Below, one piece after another: positions 24,978 through 34,282 of a DNA stretch of 64,000 bases (within the stretch, counting starts at the first letter, position 1; the number at the start of each line of letters is the position of its first letter). The stretch lies in the NCBI GenBank assembly GCA_944391485.1, contig CALXTQ010000013.1:64809-128808 (forward strand). The letters run 5' to 3'. The notes beneath the pieces are model-generated. The model ran no database searches and had not been told where the DNA came from. It was given only the letters and a program-made list of their open reading frames with translations. A program made the position numbers and the translations under genes. The stretch is from an uncultured Alphaproteobacteria bacterium. GTDB taxonomy: Bacteria > Pseudomonadota > Alphaproteobacteria > RF32 > CAG-239.

Positions 24978-25388
24978 TCATATTTTCCCGGCGGCCCATT
25001 CGCTCCAGATTTTGTCGTCAATCAGCATTTGGCGGAGAATAGGAGCCGCCTTTTCGGGAAAAGCGAATTCCAGCTTTATGTCCGGGGAACGGGAATTAAT
25101 CATTTTTTCCAGTTTCGCCGCTGATTTTTCTTCTACATAAAAACGATAGACGCGCTCAAAACGGTCCTGCGGACAGACAGCCTGCGGAAACTGTCTGCAA
25201 TCCGTTTTGTTCCACAAAAGCTTTAAGTTCAGGTAATGACCCGAGAGCAGATCCCGCGGATCATATCCCGCTGCCGCCACATAAACTTTCGGCGAAGAAA
25301 CAACGTCATAATGCAGCGATGCCAGCCATATTCCCAAAACCAAAACCGGAAAAGCCAGACTCATTGCCAGAAGTTTGCATTTTTGCAT
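24978..25388 (-). CDS. GDYXXLXY-family membrane-anchored protein
   Basis: A 136-residue protein with one N-terminal membrane helix (about 6-25) and a periplasmic domain. The text GYDPRDLLSGHYLNLKL matches the family core D-P-R-D-x-L-x-G-D/H-Y-x-x-L, with His replacing Asp. These proteins are usually encoded next to a DUF2157 membrane protein, as here (2-bp gap). Function unknown. Sequence context gives high confidence for the family. Confidence 0.85.
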   Translation of the reverse strand: MQKCKLLAMSLAFPVLVLGIWLASLHYDVVSSPKVYVAAAGYDPRDLLSGHYLNLKLLWNKTDCRQFPQAVCPQDRFERVYRFYVEEKSAAKLEKMINSRSPDIKLEFAFPEKAAPILRQMLIDDKIWSEWAAGKI

Positions 25389-25390
25389 TT

Positions 25391-26545
25391 TCAGACCTCC
25401 TCTAATTTGCCGATAAGACGCCGGCGCGCCTTCTGCCAGACAACCGCGACCGCCAGCAGAACAAAACCAGATATTATCAGTCCGACGCCCGTGCTCAGCA
25501 ACGAACCGAAAACCTGAAGATAAACGGCAAAAAAGCGGAAAGCCGACAAGGCCGTTGCCAGATTCAGCAGTCGGATGCTGCCGGTCTTATAAGCATAAAC
25601 CGCTACTAGCCCCAGCATGGCAAGACTGAGGACTGCTCCCCACAGTTCATAAGCTTTGCCGTCGTCCGGCAGTATTTTCGCAATCAGGGAAAAATTTAAC
25701 AGAATGAACATGGCCGCCGGCCAGAAAAAAGCCTTTTTCCTCCCGCACAGCCGGCAAAGCAGAACCGTCAACAGGCCAAGCGCCAGCCACACTGCCAGAT
25801 TAGAGAAATCATATCCCCAAGCCCCGCTGCCGTAAGGATGAAAAATATCTTCGGAAAACATATCGAGAATCAGCACATAAACAACCAACGCAACGGTCAG
25901 CCACAGGCGGTATGCGTAAAAAAGCGGCTCTCCGCTTCTTTTTCCCGAAGACCACAAAGCATAAACAAACGCGCCGGACAGCAATGCCAGAAACGGGGCA
26001 ACTCCGGGATAAAGACGCGCAATAGTTTTCATATATTCGCGCAATGCTTCAGACTGCATCAGACAATCCCAGCCGGACAGCAGAAAAGCCGGCAGCCAGA
26101 ACAGGGAAAAAACCTTTTTGCAGCTGAAAAAGACCAGCGGAAACATAATGACTGACCAAAAAAACACGGCCTGAAGCCCTTTGGAGGGAAGATTGTAAAT
26201 CTGGGCAAATAACCCTATGCTTGCCAGCACAAGCAGACCAAAGAGAATAAGCAACGCTTCGCTCCATGCGCTTTTTTCCTTCAGGCGCGTCTGCAAAACA
26301 CCGGCAGCCGTTATTCCGAGAAGGATAAAATCAGCGGTCAGTTTGACCGGTACGGGAATCTCTCGCCAGTTGGAGGCAATGACGGCAATGAGGCCGATAC
26401 CAATACAGAAGCAGCTCAAAAACAACAGAGAAAACAAAAACAGAGGCCGCCCCGCCTTCCGTTCATAATCCAAAATGTCCTTTTTCTGGTTTTCGGAAAT
26501 AAGGCCCTGTTTTTTCCATATTTCCAGCTTTTGCGTCATATTCAT
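25391..26545 (-). CDS. DUF2157 polytopic membrane protein
   Basis: A 384-residue inner-membrane protein. The N-terminal soluble part (1-40, KLEIWKKQGLISENQKKDIL) followed by about ten hydrophobic helices is typical of DUF2157 proteins. The start at 26545 (MNMTQKLEIW) is placed behind AAAGGTAAAAAGC; upstream in-frame codons to 26602 lack a good site. It forms an operon with the GDYXXLXY gene. The pair is widespread in proteobacteria with no known role. Confidence 0.85.
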   Translation of the reverse strand: MNMTQKLEIWKKQGLISENQKKDILDYERKAGRPLFLFSLLFLSCFCIGIGLIAVIASNWREIPVPVKLTADFILLGITAAGVLQTRLKEKSAWSEALLILFGLLVLASIGLFAQIYNLPSKGLQAVFFWSVIMFPLVFFSCKKVFSLFWLPAFLLSGWDCLMQSEALREYMKTIARLYPGVAPFLALLSGAFVYALWSSGKRSGEPLFYAYRLWLTVALVVYVLILDMFSEDIFHPYGSGAWGYDFSNLAVWLALGLLTVLLCRLCGRKKAFFWPAAMFILLNFSLIAKILPDDGKAYELWGAVLSLAMLGLVAVYAYKTGSIRLLNLATALSAFRFFAVYLQVFGSLLSTGVGLIISGFVLLAVAVVWQKARRRLIGKLEEV

Positions 26546-26753
26546 GCTTTTTACCTTTATTTCATCAGTAACGTTACCGAGAAATATAATACGCGTTTTC
26601 ATTGGTTTACAACCTTTACTTTTTAAATCTTAACAAATCATTAAAAAAGCATTGCATAACCCGCTCCCCTTTGTTGACGAATAATATTTGCTCAGCTAAA
26701 AAGATTGTGAGTAGAAGTCTTTTTCAACAATTATTCCGGTAGATTGAAAAAAC

Positions 26754-29700
26754 ATGAGTATAAAATTTGGAATCAGAAAAACCATCTCCATATTGACGGC
26801 TGCCGCTTTTTGCATAGCGTCTTCGCCGGCTTACACCGCGCCTCTTCCGCCGCTCAGTCTGGCGGAAATGTACCGCTATGCTTCTCAGGGCAATGTCCGC
26901 GCTCTCCGTGCCGCAACCCAGCGCGGTTTAAACATCGATTCAACGGACAGATACGGCAATACGGGTCTCTGCCACGCCATTAAACAGAACAATTATACAG
27001 CCTACAATGCTTTTCGCGCTGCCGGAGCCAATCCGAGACACCCCTGTATTCAGAACATTTCTCCCCGTCAATATCAGTATTTCATGACTTCAAGCCGTGC
27101 TGCTCCGGAAACGGTTACGTCGCGCGAAGCCTACAAGAAATTTGACGAAGGCGAGTTTATTATTTCCAAAACGACATGGGTTGTCGGCGGCCTTCTGCTG
27201 GCCGGCGGCATTACCGCCCTTGCCCTGAGCGGCGGTGGCGGCGGTGGCGGCGGCGGGGTTTATATCCCGGGCGGCAGCACGACGGAACCTGAAGACAGTC
27301 TGGCCGAAGAGGTCGGCACTTCCTCTCCTTACGAGCCTGAAAACAAACCTTACCAGCCGGTAAAGTATTCCGCCAACAACGGCGCCGAAACAACCAACAA
27401 GGATAATTTCGAGCTGAGCAACAACTCCAAAATCATTGTCAACCAGGACGGCGTCGACACGCCTACTCCGCTTGTCGATATCATCAATTTCAATGACAAT
27501 ATTCTGGAATACGCCAAATATCTTCAGGTGGGCATGAAAGCCGACGACAAATCTTCGGTTTTCAACGGTTCGGCATCCGGCGGCGCCATTAATCCGAAAA
27601 TTACTCTCGGCGACGCGACCATCGGTCTGGCGGCTTTTAACGAAAGCAAGGCGACAAACTACGGAACGGTTAAGATTACGGCGCAAAACGGCACCATCGG
27701 CATGGTTGCCGGCGGATCATCCACAGCCAACAACGTCGGCGAAATCAATATGACGTTCAAAGGCGCCAAAGACAGCGACTCTGTCATCGGAATGTATGCG
27801 GATACTTATTCGCAGCTGATCAACAGCGGAACAATTCTCGGCAACACTGTTGCCGATTCAGGCGCGACCGAGGGTCCGAAAGGTTCTATGATCGGCATGG
27901 AGACCCGGCTTCTCGGCGAGCGAACCTCTGCGGATAAAAGTACGACAACCGCTACCAACAGAGGCAATATTACACTCAGCGCCACGGCTAACAACGTCGC
28001 GTCTTCGGCCAATCTGGTCGGTATGGGCAGCTATATCGACAAATCGTTCCTTGACGGTTCCAATCTGCTGAGCCGCGCAGGCTATATGGAACTAAACAAT
28101 GAAAGCGGTATCAATCTGACCTATAACATTACCGGCTCCGGAACTTATACGCCGACCAATACGCTGAAGGACGGCACCGGCGGCATTATCGGCATGAGAG
28201 CCGACGCCAACACTACCGCAACCAATAACGGAACTATCGGCATTAAGGTTTCGGACGGCGTCAATGATGCTGCCGCAGGCATGCAGTCCGTCCACGGCGG
28301 AAAACTCGTCAACAACAGCAGCATTAACGTTTCGGGAGGCAGCGGCAATTACGGTATGCTCAGCGTCCGCGGAAACGGCAACAATGCCGAACTAGACAAT
28401 ATGTCGCCCGTTCTGACCAACAACGGCACAATAACGGTAGACAGTACGGACGGCTATGGCATGGCTTCTTACAATGGCGGTTCCCTGACCAATGCGGGAC
28501 AGATTACCCTTGTCCAAAAAGGCACGGGTATGCAGGTAAACAACGGTACGATAACCAACAGCGCGGAAAAAGAAATTCTGCTGCAGAACAGCGGTATCGG
28601 CATGGCGGTTAAATCCAATGCTTCCGAAGAAGGAGACGAAGAAGGCGCCGCTTCGACAATTGAAGATCTGAGTAAAGCGGTGGCAAACAACCATGGCACG
28701 ATTACAATTCAAAATGCGGACGGCGCGCAGGGCATATATCTGGAAAACGGCACGGCCAACAACTACGGCGCCATCGATATTTCCAACGACAGCGGCGTTC
28801 CGGCAGGAAACGCGGCGTATGGTATCAAAGCCCTGAAAGGAACTGTTAACAACAACGGTTCAATAACCGTCGATGTTTTGGCTTCGCAATCTGCCGAAAG
28901 CGAAGGCGGTTCTCCGACTCCTATTGATTCATACGGCATTGACGCCGCCGAAGCAAACGTCAACAACAACACCGGCGCCACTGTTACGCTCAAAAACCAC
29001 GGCTACGGCATTGTTACAACCTCGGGACAGGTCATCAATAACGGAACGGTTCTGCTCGAAAACGGCGGTACGGCCATTTCGACGGCAAACGGCAATATTA
29101 CAAACAAAAATACCGTCAAAATTACGGACAACAACACCTCCTCCAGCATCGGCCTGACTTCGGAAACCGGCGTTGTTTCCAATGACGGCGGCACGATTGA
29201 CATTACGGGAGGCGTCGGCTCCGTCGGCATCAAAGCCGGACTGAAAGCAACCAACAGCGGTTCGATTGCAATGACCGGCCGCGACCACACCGGCATTGAA
29301 ATGACCGGCACCGGGATTTCCCTTACCAATTTGTCGGAAATCACGATTACAAGCGATAAACTCAATACTCAGCAGGGAACAATCTACGGTATTAAGGCTT
29401 TGAACGCCGACGCGACCGGAAATATCTTCAACAGCGGAACGATAACCCTGAACGGCTTTACAAATCTTAACCCGCAGGATTCCGGCTACGGCATATCCAT
29501 CGGCGCGGGTTCGGCCGTCAATCAATACCTTGGCGAAATCCTGCTTAACAATCTTTACGGTTACGGCATGGCTACGGAAGGCGGTTCCGTCGAAAACTTC
29601 GGCAAGATTACTCTCGGCTACGGTGGTTACGGATTATACGCCAGCGGCGCCGGCGCCAATGCCATCAATAATTCATCTACGATTAGCGGCACAGGCGAAT

Positions 29701-32700
29701 ACAAGCCCGGAACCATTGACATTACCGTTCCTTCCGGTAAAACCGACATGAATTCTTATGGTATTTACGCGACCGGCGGCGCCGGCGCGCAAAATGCGGG
29801 AACAATCAATATTCACGGCGGCATGACCAATATGCTCTCCGATGCCTACGGCATATATGTTGATTCTGGAAACGGTCTGAACTCCGGCACAATCAACATC
29901 AACGGAACCAAAATTACGGGTATGTATCTGACCGGAACCGGTTCTACCGGAAATATGCAGCTAACGAACCGCGGCGTTGTTAATATGACCGGAGAAGGCT
30001 TGGTCGGCATGCAGGCCACCGCCGGAGAAATCGTCAATGACACCACAGGCATCATCAATATCGGTACAAAAGACGACAGCGGAGTCATTACGACTGCCAA
30101 TAATTCCAAAGGCATGTATATTACGGGAAACGGTTCGCTGTCCAACAAAGGCACTATCAATATCTATTCGCAGAATTCTTACGGTATTTATGACGAAACG
30201 ACCAATGGCGCAACAATTACCAATGACGGCACGATCAGGCTCGACGGCGCCGCAACGGGTTCGGTGGCCATTTATACTGACAAGGGAACCATTAACAATG
30301 ATGCCAACGGCAATATTGTTTCCGGTCTGACCAATACCGTCATTCTGGAAACCAAAGACGGAACTATCAATAACCACGGCACGATTTCTCTTGAAGACAC
30401 TGCTCAGAATTCCGTTGCCCTGAAGCTGACCGGCAGCGGCAGTATTAACAATAAAAACGGCGGCATCATCAATGTCGGCACCAAAACGGCTGATCCATCC
30501 GCCGCAAACGCCAATAATGTCGGCGTTCTGATTCAGAAACCGGTCAAGGGAGCCGGCGACGCGGACGAACCGACGCCGGGAACTTTTGTCAATGAAGGCA
30601 CTATTAATGTTTACACACAGGATTCAATCGGAATCAAAAGCGAAATTGACGATACGAATTATGTTCTGACCAACAACGGCATTATTAATATCAAAGCCGG
30701 AGCTACAGGCTCTAAAGCCATGGAATCCGCCAGCGGAAAAATTACCAACGGCGCCAACGGGCAAATCATTTACGATATTGAGGGTAACGCCATGGAAGCC
30801 GCGGACGGTGTTGCTACCAACGAAGGAACCATTACTGTCAACGGCAGCAATGCCAACGGTATGGCCCTGACCGGAGCCGGTTCTGTCGTCAATACCGGAA
30901 CCATTGACGTTAACGGCGACGGTTCGTCCGGTCTTTACTTTGCTTCCACCGTAACATCGGGAAGCTCCAATTCGGGAACCATCAACCTGAACGGCGCCAA
31001 CACGACGGCCTACAAGTTCGGACAATCTTCCGGTTCGGCGACGATTACCGGCATTATCAACCTGAACGCGGCCGGCACAAGCGTTATCAAGGACGGTTAC
31101 ACTGTTACGAATAATGCGACGGTCAACGTCAATAAAGACACATCGGCATTCAGCACAACCAATTCCACCATTACAAACTCAACCGGCGGCGTCATAAACA
31201 TCAACTCGGATCTCGCCATCGGCATGGAAGCGACCCAAAAAGGCACGATCAGAAATGTCGGCGGAACCGTTAATGTTTACAAAGGCTTCGGCCTCTACGG
31301 ACAAGGTGACGCTTCAAACGCCGTAACCCTCGCCAACGGAAACAAGAGCACGGAAAGCATTATAAACGTTTACGGCACGGGTACGGGTATGATTCTTGAA
31401 AACAACGGCACCGCGACCAACAGTTCCGTTATTAATCTGGCAAGTTCGGATGACGATATTTCGGAAAGCGACGGTATCGCCTCCGGTCCGATCGGAATAT
31501 CCGTATCCGGAAGCCTTGCCCAGGGCATCAACGATACGGGAAGCATTAATGTCAGTACGGATAACGCCGCTGCGATGAAAGCGTCCAACGGCGCAACAAT
31601 TATCAACAAGGCAAACTCGTTTATTACCAATGCGGACAACGCAACCGCCGACAGCATTGTCGGCATGTATGTAGACGGTACGGGCAGCGCCGAAAATCTG
31701 GGAACGATCAAACTGACTGGCTCTTCGGTATACGGTATGTATGTCAACGGCGCGGGAACGGCTACAAACAAAGGTACGATTACGATTACCGAAACTTCTG
31801 CTGACGCTTCGTCTTACGGCATGTACGCCGAAAACGGCGGCCAGCTGGTTAACGAGGGCTCTATTGAAGTCGCTGCCGCCTCCGGTGTCGACAATTCGGA
31901 ACTTTACGGTATGTACGCAACAGGCGCAGGTAGCAAGATTACCAATGCGGCTGGCGCAACTATCAAAGTCAACGGCGAAAGCATGGATGGTTCGTCCTGC
32001 GTTGACGGCGAAGGCTGCGGCAATTTCATCCGTGTCGAAAACGGCGCAACCTTTGAAAACAACGGAACGGTTACTTCCGCCGTTGCGCTCAATTATGATG
32101 AAATGACCGACGGACAAAGCTCCGTATTGGCCGGCAGAGCTTCCTCTTTCATCGGTCCCGAACATTCCGGCACCATTTTGGCTTCGGCCAGCATTGTCGA
32201 AGAAGGCAACCAGAAAGTCTACAAAAACGAGGATACTTTTGTCGGAGAAGACAAAGGCATTGAGGTTAATTCCAATTCTTATATGTTCAACGCTTCCAAA
32301 GAAAAGAATGAAAAAGGAAATGTCGACATTGTCATGACCATGAAATCTTTCAATGAGACCGTCAAAAATAATGAAATTGCAGACTTTTTCACACAGAACT
32401 ATGATGAAGGAAACAATCTTGACCTGTTCTCTTCTCTGAAAACGGCAGCGACAAAAGCCGCTTTTGACAAGGCGGTCGCCGAAGAACTCGGGTTATCTAT
32501 GGTTCCCAGTTTTGCCAAACAGAATCTGGATATAATTAAGGGACTCGACCGTCATCTGAATTCGACGATCCTCGGTAATACCGACACCAAGGAAATCCGG
32601 GCCATGTTCAATTATGTTTACGATTACCGCAAACAGGACGGCAAGGATATGCTGTCCGGCTACGAGGACGAAGCTCAGTCCGCCTATGCCATTGTTGACA

Positions 32701-33389
32701 GAAAGCTGAACAACAACTTCCGTTACGGTCTCGGCATCAGCCTGACAAAATATGAAAGCGATTATGACAACGGTTCTTCCCGGGACGAAGTCATTGCTCA
32801 GATTCTGGCTCCGTTAGTTTATGAAGAAGAAGGCTTAAAAGTTTTGTCCATGCCCCGGTTCGGTATGGGTTGGGGCGAATACAAACGCAGAACGGCCGGC
32901 GCCGAATACAAGGCTGACACCAAGAACTATTACTACGGCATCTCCAATGAAGTCCGCAAAGATATAGATCTCGGCATTGTTACCCTTGAACCGACGGCTG
33001 AGTTCAATGTTCTGGGTCTGTATCAGGACAGCACCAAGGAGAAAAACGGCCTTACCGTCAATTCCAGCAACAATTTGTCGGTTGAAGGCGGTATCGGCCT
33101 CTATGTCAAGAAGTCATTCTCTCTGACCGATGAAAATGATCTGAAACTGCGGTTGGGCGGTACGTATTATCACGAATTCAACAATCCGTATCAGGCCGCC
33201 AAAGCCCGTATTGACGGCATGGCCGGCAGTTACCATATGGACAGTTATGAAACTCAGCGCGACCGCGGCGTCATTACTTTCAGGATGGACTATAAACACG
33301 AAGAATTTGATTTCTTTGTCGAAGCCAACAAGTTCCTGGAAGAAGACGACGGATACTCAATGAACGCCGGTATCGGCTACCGCTTCTGA
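26754..33389 (+). CDS. Giant autotransporter with N-terminal ankyrin repeats and glycine-rich linker
   Basis: A 2211-residue type Va secreted surface protein. Order: signal peptide (1-29, to SSPAYTA); about two ankyrin repeats (35-100, with NVRALRAATQRGLNIDS and G-N-T-G-L-C-H-A); a hydrophobic helix (TWVVGGLLLAGGITALALS, 141-159) running into nine glycines; a long passenger (about 170-1870) of degenerate N-x-G-T-I-T/N-I and Y-G-I/M strands suggesting a beta-helix; then a 12-strand autotransporter barrel (about 1940-2211) ending G-I-G-Y-R-F with terminal aromatic. Ankyrins before the passenger and a possible membrane helix are unusual. Probable adhesin. Its own strong terminator follows. Confidence 0.92.
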   Translation: MSIKFGIRKTISILTAAAFCIASSPAYTAPLPPLSLAEMYRYASQGNVRALRAATQRGLNIDSTDRYGNTGLCHAIKQNNYTAYNAFRAAGANPRHPCIQNISPRQYQYFMTSSRAAPETVTSREAYKKFDEGEFIISKTTWVVGGLLLAGGITALALSGGGGGGGGGVYIPGGSTTEPEDSLAEEVGTSSPYEPENKPYQPVKYSANNGAETTNKDNFELSNNSKIIVNQDGVDTPTPLVDIINFNDNILEYAKYLQVGMKADDKSSVFNGSASGGAINPKITLGDATIGLAAFNESKATNYGTVKITAQNGTIGMVAGGSSTANNVGEINMTFKGAKDSDSVIGMYADTYSQLINSGTILGNTVADSGATEGPKGSMIGMETRLLGERTSADKSTTTATNRGNITLSATANNVASSANLVGMGSYIDKSFLDGSNLLSRAGYMELNNESGINLTYNITGSGTYTPTNTLKDGTGGIIGMRADANTTATNNGTIGIKVSDGVNDAAAGMQSVHGGKLVNNSSINVSGGSGNYGMLSVRGNGNNAELDNMSPVLTNNGTITVDSTDGYGMASYNGGSLTNAGQITLVQKGTGMQVNNGTITNSAEKEILLQNSGIGMAVKSNASEEGDEEGAASTIEDLSKAVANNHGTITIQNADGAQGIYLENGTANNYGAIDISNDSGVPAGNAAYGIKALKGTVNNNGSITVDVLASQSAESEGGSPTPIDSYGIDAAEANVNNNTGATVTLKNHGYGIVTTSGQVINNGTVLLENGGTAISTANGNITNKNTVKITDNNTSSSIGLTSETGVVSNDGGTIDITGGVGSVGIKAGLKATNSGSIAMTGRDHTGIEMTGTGISLTNLSEITITSDKLNTQQGTIYGIKALNADATGNIFNSGTITLNGFTNLNPQDSGYGISIGAGSAVNQYLGEILLNNLYGYGMATEGGSVENFGKITLGYGGYGLYASGAGANAINNSSTISGTGEYKPGTIDITVPSGKTDMNSYGIYATGGAGAQNAGTINIHGGMTNMLSDAYGIYVDSGNGLNSGTININGTKITGMYLTGTGSTGNMQLTNRGVVNMTGEGLVGMQATAGEIVNDTTGIINIGTKDDSGVITTANNSKGMYITGNGSLSNKGTINIYSQNSYGIYDETTNGATITNDGTIRLDGAATGSVAIYTDKGTINNDANGNIVSGLTNTVILETKDGTINNHGTISLEDTAQNSVALKLTGSGSINNKNGGIINVGTKTADPSAANANNVGVLIQKPVKGAGDADEPTPGTFVNEGTINVYTQDSIGIKSEIDDTNYVLTNNGIINIKAGATGSKAMESASGKITNGANGQIIYDIEGNAMEAADGVATNEGTITVNGSNANGMALTGAGSVVNTGTIDVNGDGSSGLYFASTVTSGSSNSGTINLNGANTTAYKFGQSSGSATITGIINLNAAGTSVIKDGYTVTNNATVNVNKDTSAFSTTNSTITNSTGGVININSDLAIGMEATQKGTIRNVGGTVNVYKGFGLYGQGDASNAVTLANGNKSTESIINVYGTGTGMILENNGTATNSSVINLASSDDDISESDGIASGPIGISVSGSLAQGINDTGSINVSTDNAAAMKASNGATIINKANSFITNADNATADSIVGMYVDGTGSAENLGTIKLTGSSVYGMYVNGAGTATNKGTITITETSADASSYGMYAENGGQLVNEGSIEVAAASGVDNSELYGMYATGAGSKITNAAGATIKVNGESMDGSSCVDGEGCGNFIRVENGATFENNGTVTSAVALNYDEMTDGQSSVLAGRASSFIGPEHSGTILASASIVEEGNQKVYKNEDTFVGEDKGIEVNSNSYMFNASKEKNEKGNVDIVMTMKSFNETVKNNEIADFFTQNYDEGNNLDLFSSLKTAATKAAFDKAVAEELGLSMVPSFAKQNLDIIKGLDRHLNSTILGNTDTKEIRAMFNYVYDYRKQDGKDMLSGYEDEAQSAYAIVDRKLNNNFRYGLGISLTKYESDYDNGSSRDEVIAQILAPLVYEEEGLKVLSMPRFGMGWGEYKRRTAGAEYKADTKNYYYGISNEVRKDIDLGIVTLEPTAEFNVLGLYQDSTKEKNGLTVNSSNNLSVEGGIGLYVKKSFSLTDENDLKLRLGGTYYHEFNNPYQAAKARIDGMAGSYHMDSYETQRDRGVITFRMDYKHEEFDFFVEANKFLEEDDGYSMNAGIGYRF

Positions 33390-33399
33390 GTTTTTTCTT

Positions 33400-33443
33400 C
33401 CCATACAAAAAGCCCGCTATACCAAGCGGGCTTTTTGTATGGG
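33400..33443. terminator. Long perfect bidirectional terminator after the autotransporter
   Basis: A perfect 19-bp stem (left arm starting CCCATACAAAAAGCCCGCT) with a 6-nt loop. T-rich on both exits, it can end the autotransporter and the convergent histidine phosphatase. Confidence 0.93.
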
Positions 33444-33519
33444 AAATATAAATCAATACCTTAGATTTTGTTTATTATTTCGTGATAAATATATAAATTT
33501 TTAACGTCTTCGGGCTGTT

Positions 33520-34068
33520 TTAGACATCCAGAATAAAATACTCGCAGTTTTCAAACCGGTGTTCTTCGCCGAAATAATGTTTATACAGGTTAAACATCAG
33601 GGCTCCGTGGCTGGCGACGCCGGCTTTGTCAAAGCGGCAGTTATCTCTGATATGTTCCAAGGCCTTAATTCCCCTTTCCGTCGACTGACGGACCGTTTCG
33701 CTGCCCGGAATACCGATATCGTTGCGCAACGGATTGTCGGGGTCATGAATAATGGCAAAAATATCGGCATATTTTACATGAGCATCGGCGGAAAGCATTC
33801 CTTCCGCTTCGCCGAAATGCACTTCCTCAAGCCCGTCAATCGGGATAACAGCCGCGCCGTTTGAGGAGGCGACGATCTGCGCCGTATTTTGCGCTCGCTG
33901 CATTTTGCTGCAGTATATGACCGGCAGATTTTCTTTTGCCAGAGAGGCTTTCAGATTTTCCGCCTGCGCTTTTCCCGTTTCATTCAACGGCAGGTCTATT
34001 CCCGCTCCCTGAACGATGTTGCGGACATTTCCGTCTGTCTGCCCGTGTCTGAAAATATATAGTTTCAT
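33520..34068 (-). CDS. Histidine phosphatase (phosphoglycerate-mutase-like)
   Basis: A 182-residue protein of the branch 1 histidine phosphatase superfamily. The catalytic R-H-G (7-9) in YIFRHGQTDGN is phosphorylated on His8; a second His occurs in G-V-A-S-H-G-A-L, and E in L-E-E-V-H-F-G-E-A-E-G. Members act on phosphosugars, nucleotides or proteins; the short length argues against glycolytic mutase. Single-gene unit between the autotransporter and adhE. Confidence 0.88.
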   Translation of the reverse strand: MKLYIFRHGQTDGNVRNIVQGAGIDLPLNETGKAQAENLKASLAKENLPVIYCSKMQRAQNTAQIVASSNGAAVIPIDGLEEVHFGEAEGMLSADAHVKYADIFAIIHDPDNPLRNDIGIPGSETVRQSTERGIKALEHIRDNCRFDKAGVASHGALMFNLYKHYFGEEHRFENCEYFILDV

Positions 34069-34282
34069 CTGAGTTCCTTACCTGTTTTCGCACTTATGAT
34101 TAACATATCCGTTCTAAAAAGCAACCTCGAAAAATCTCCCTCTGGATGACCGGCGGATTTAAACGGCGGAATGACGAACCCGTCATGAAAATTTTGAATA
34201 AACCTTAATGGAAGAAATAAATCTTTAATATTTTCTCTTTATAATAATTGGGAATTTGGTCTTTTATCTATGGAGAAAAAGA

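Noticed and set aside
27600-32100. CRISPR array or satellite DNA in the repetitive stretch
   Set aside because: Repeats are degenerate, in frame and code for a beta-helical passenger; no constant repeat and spacer pattern.
31314-32165. Antisense frame inside the autotransporter passenger
   Set aside because: Repetitive passenger codons create long open frames on both strands; no start signal.
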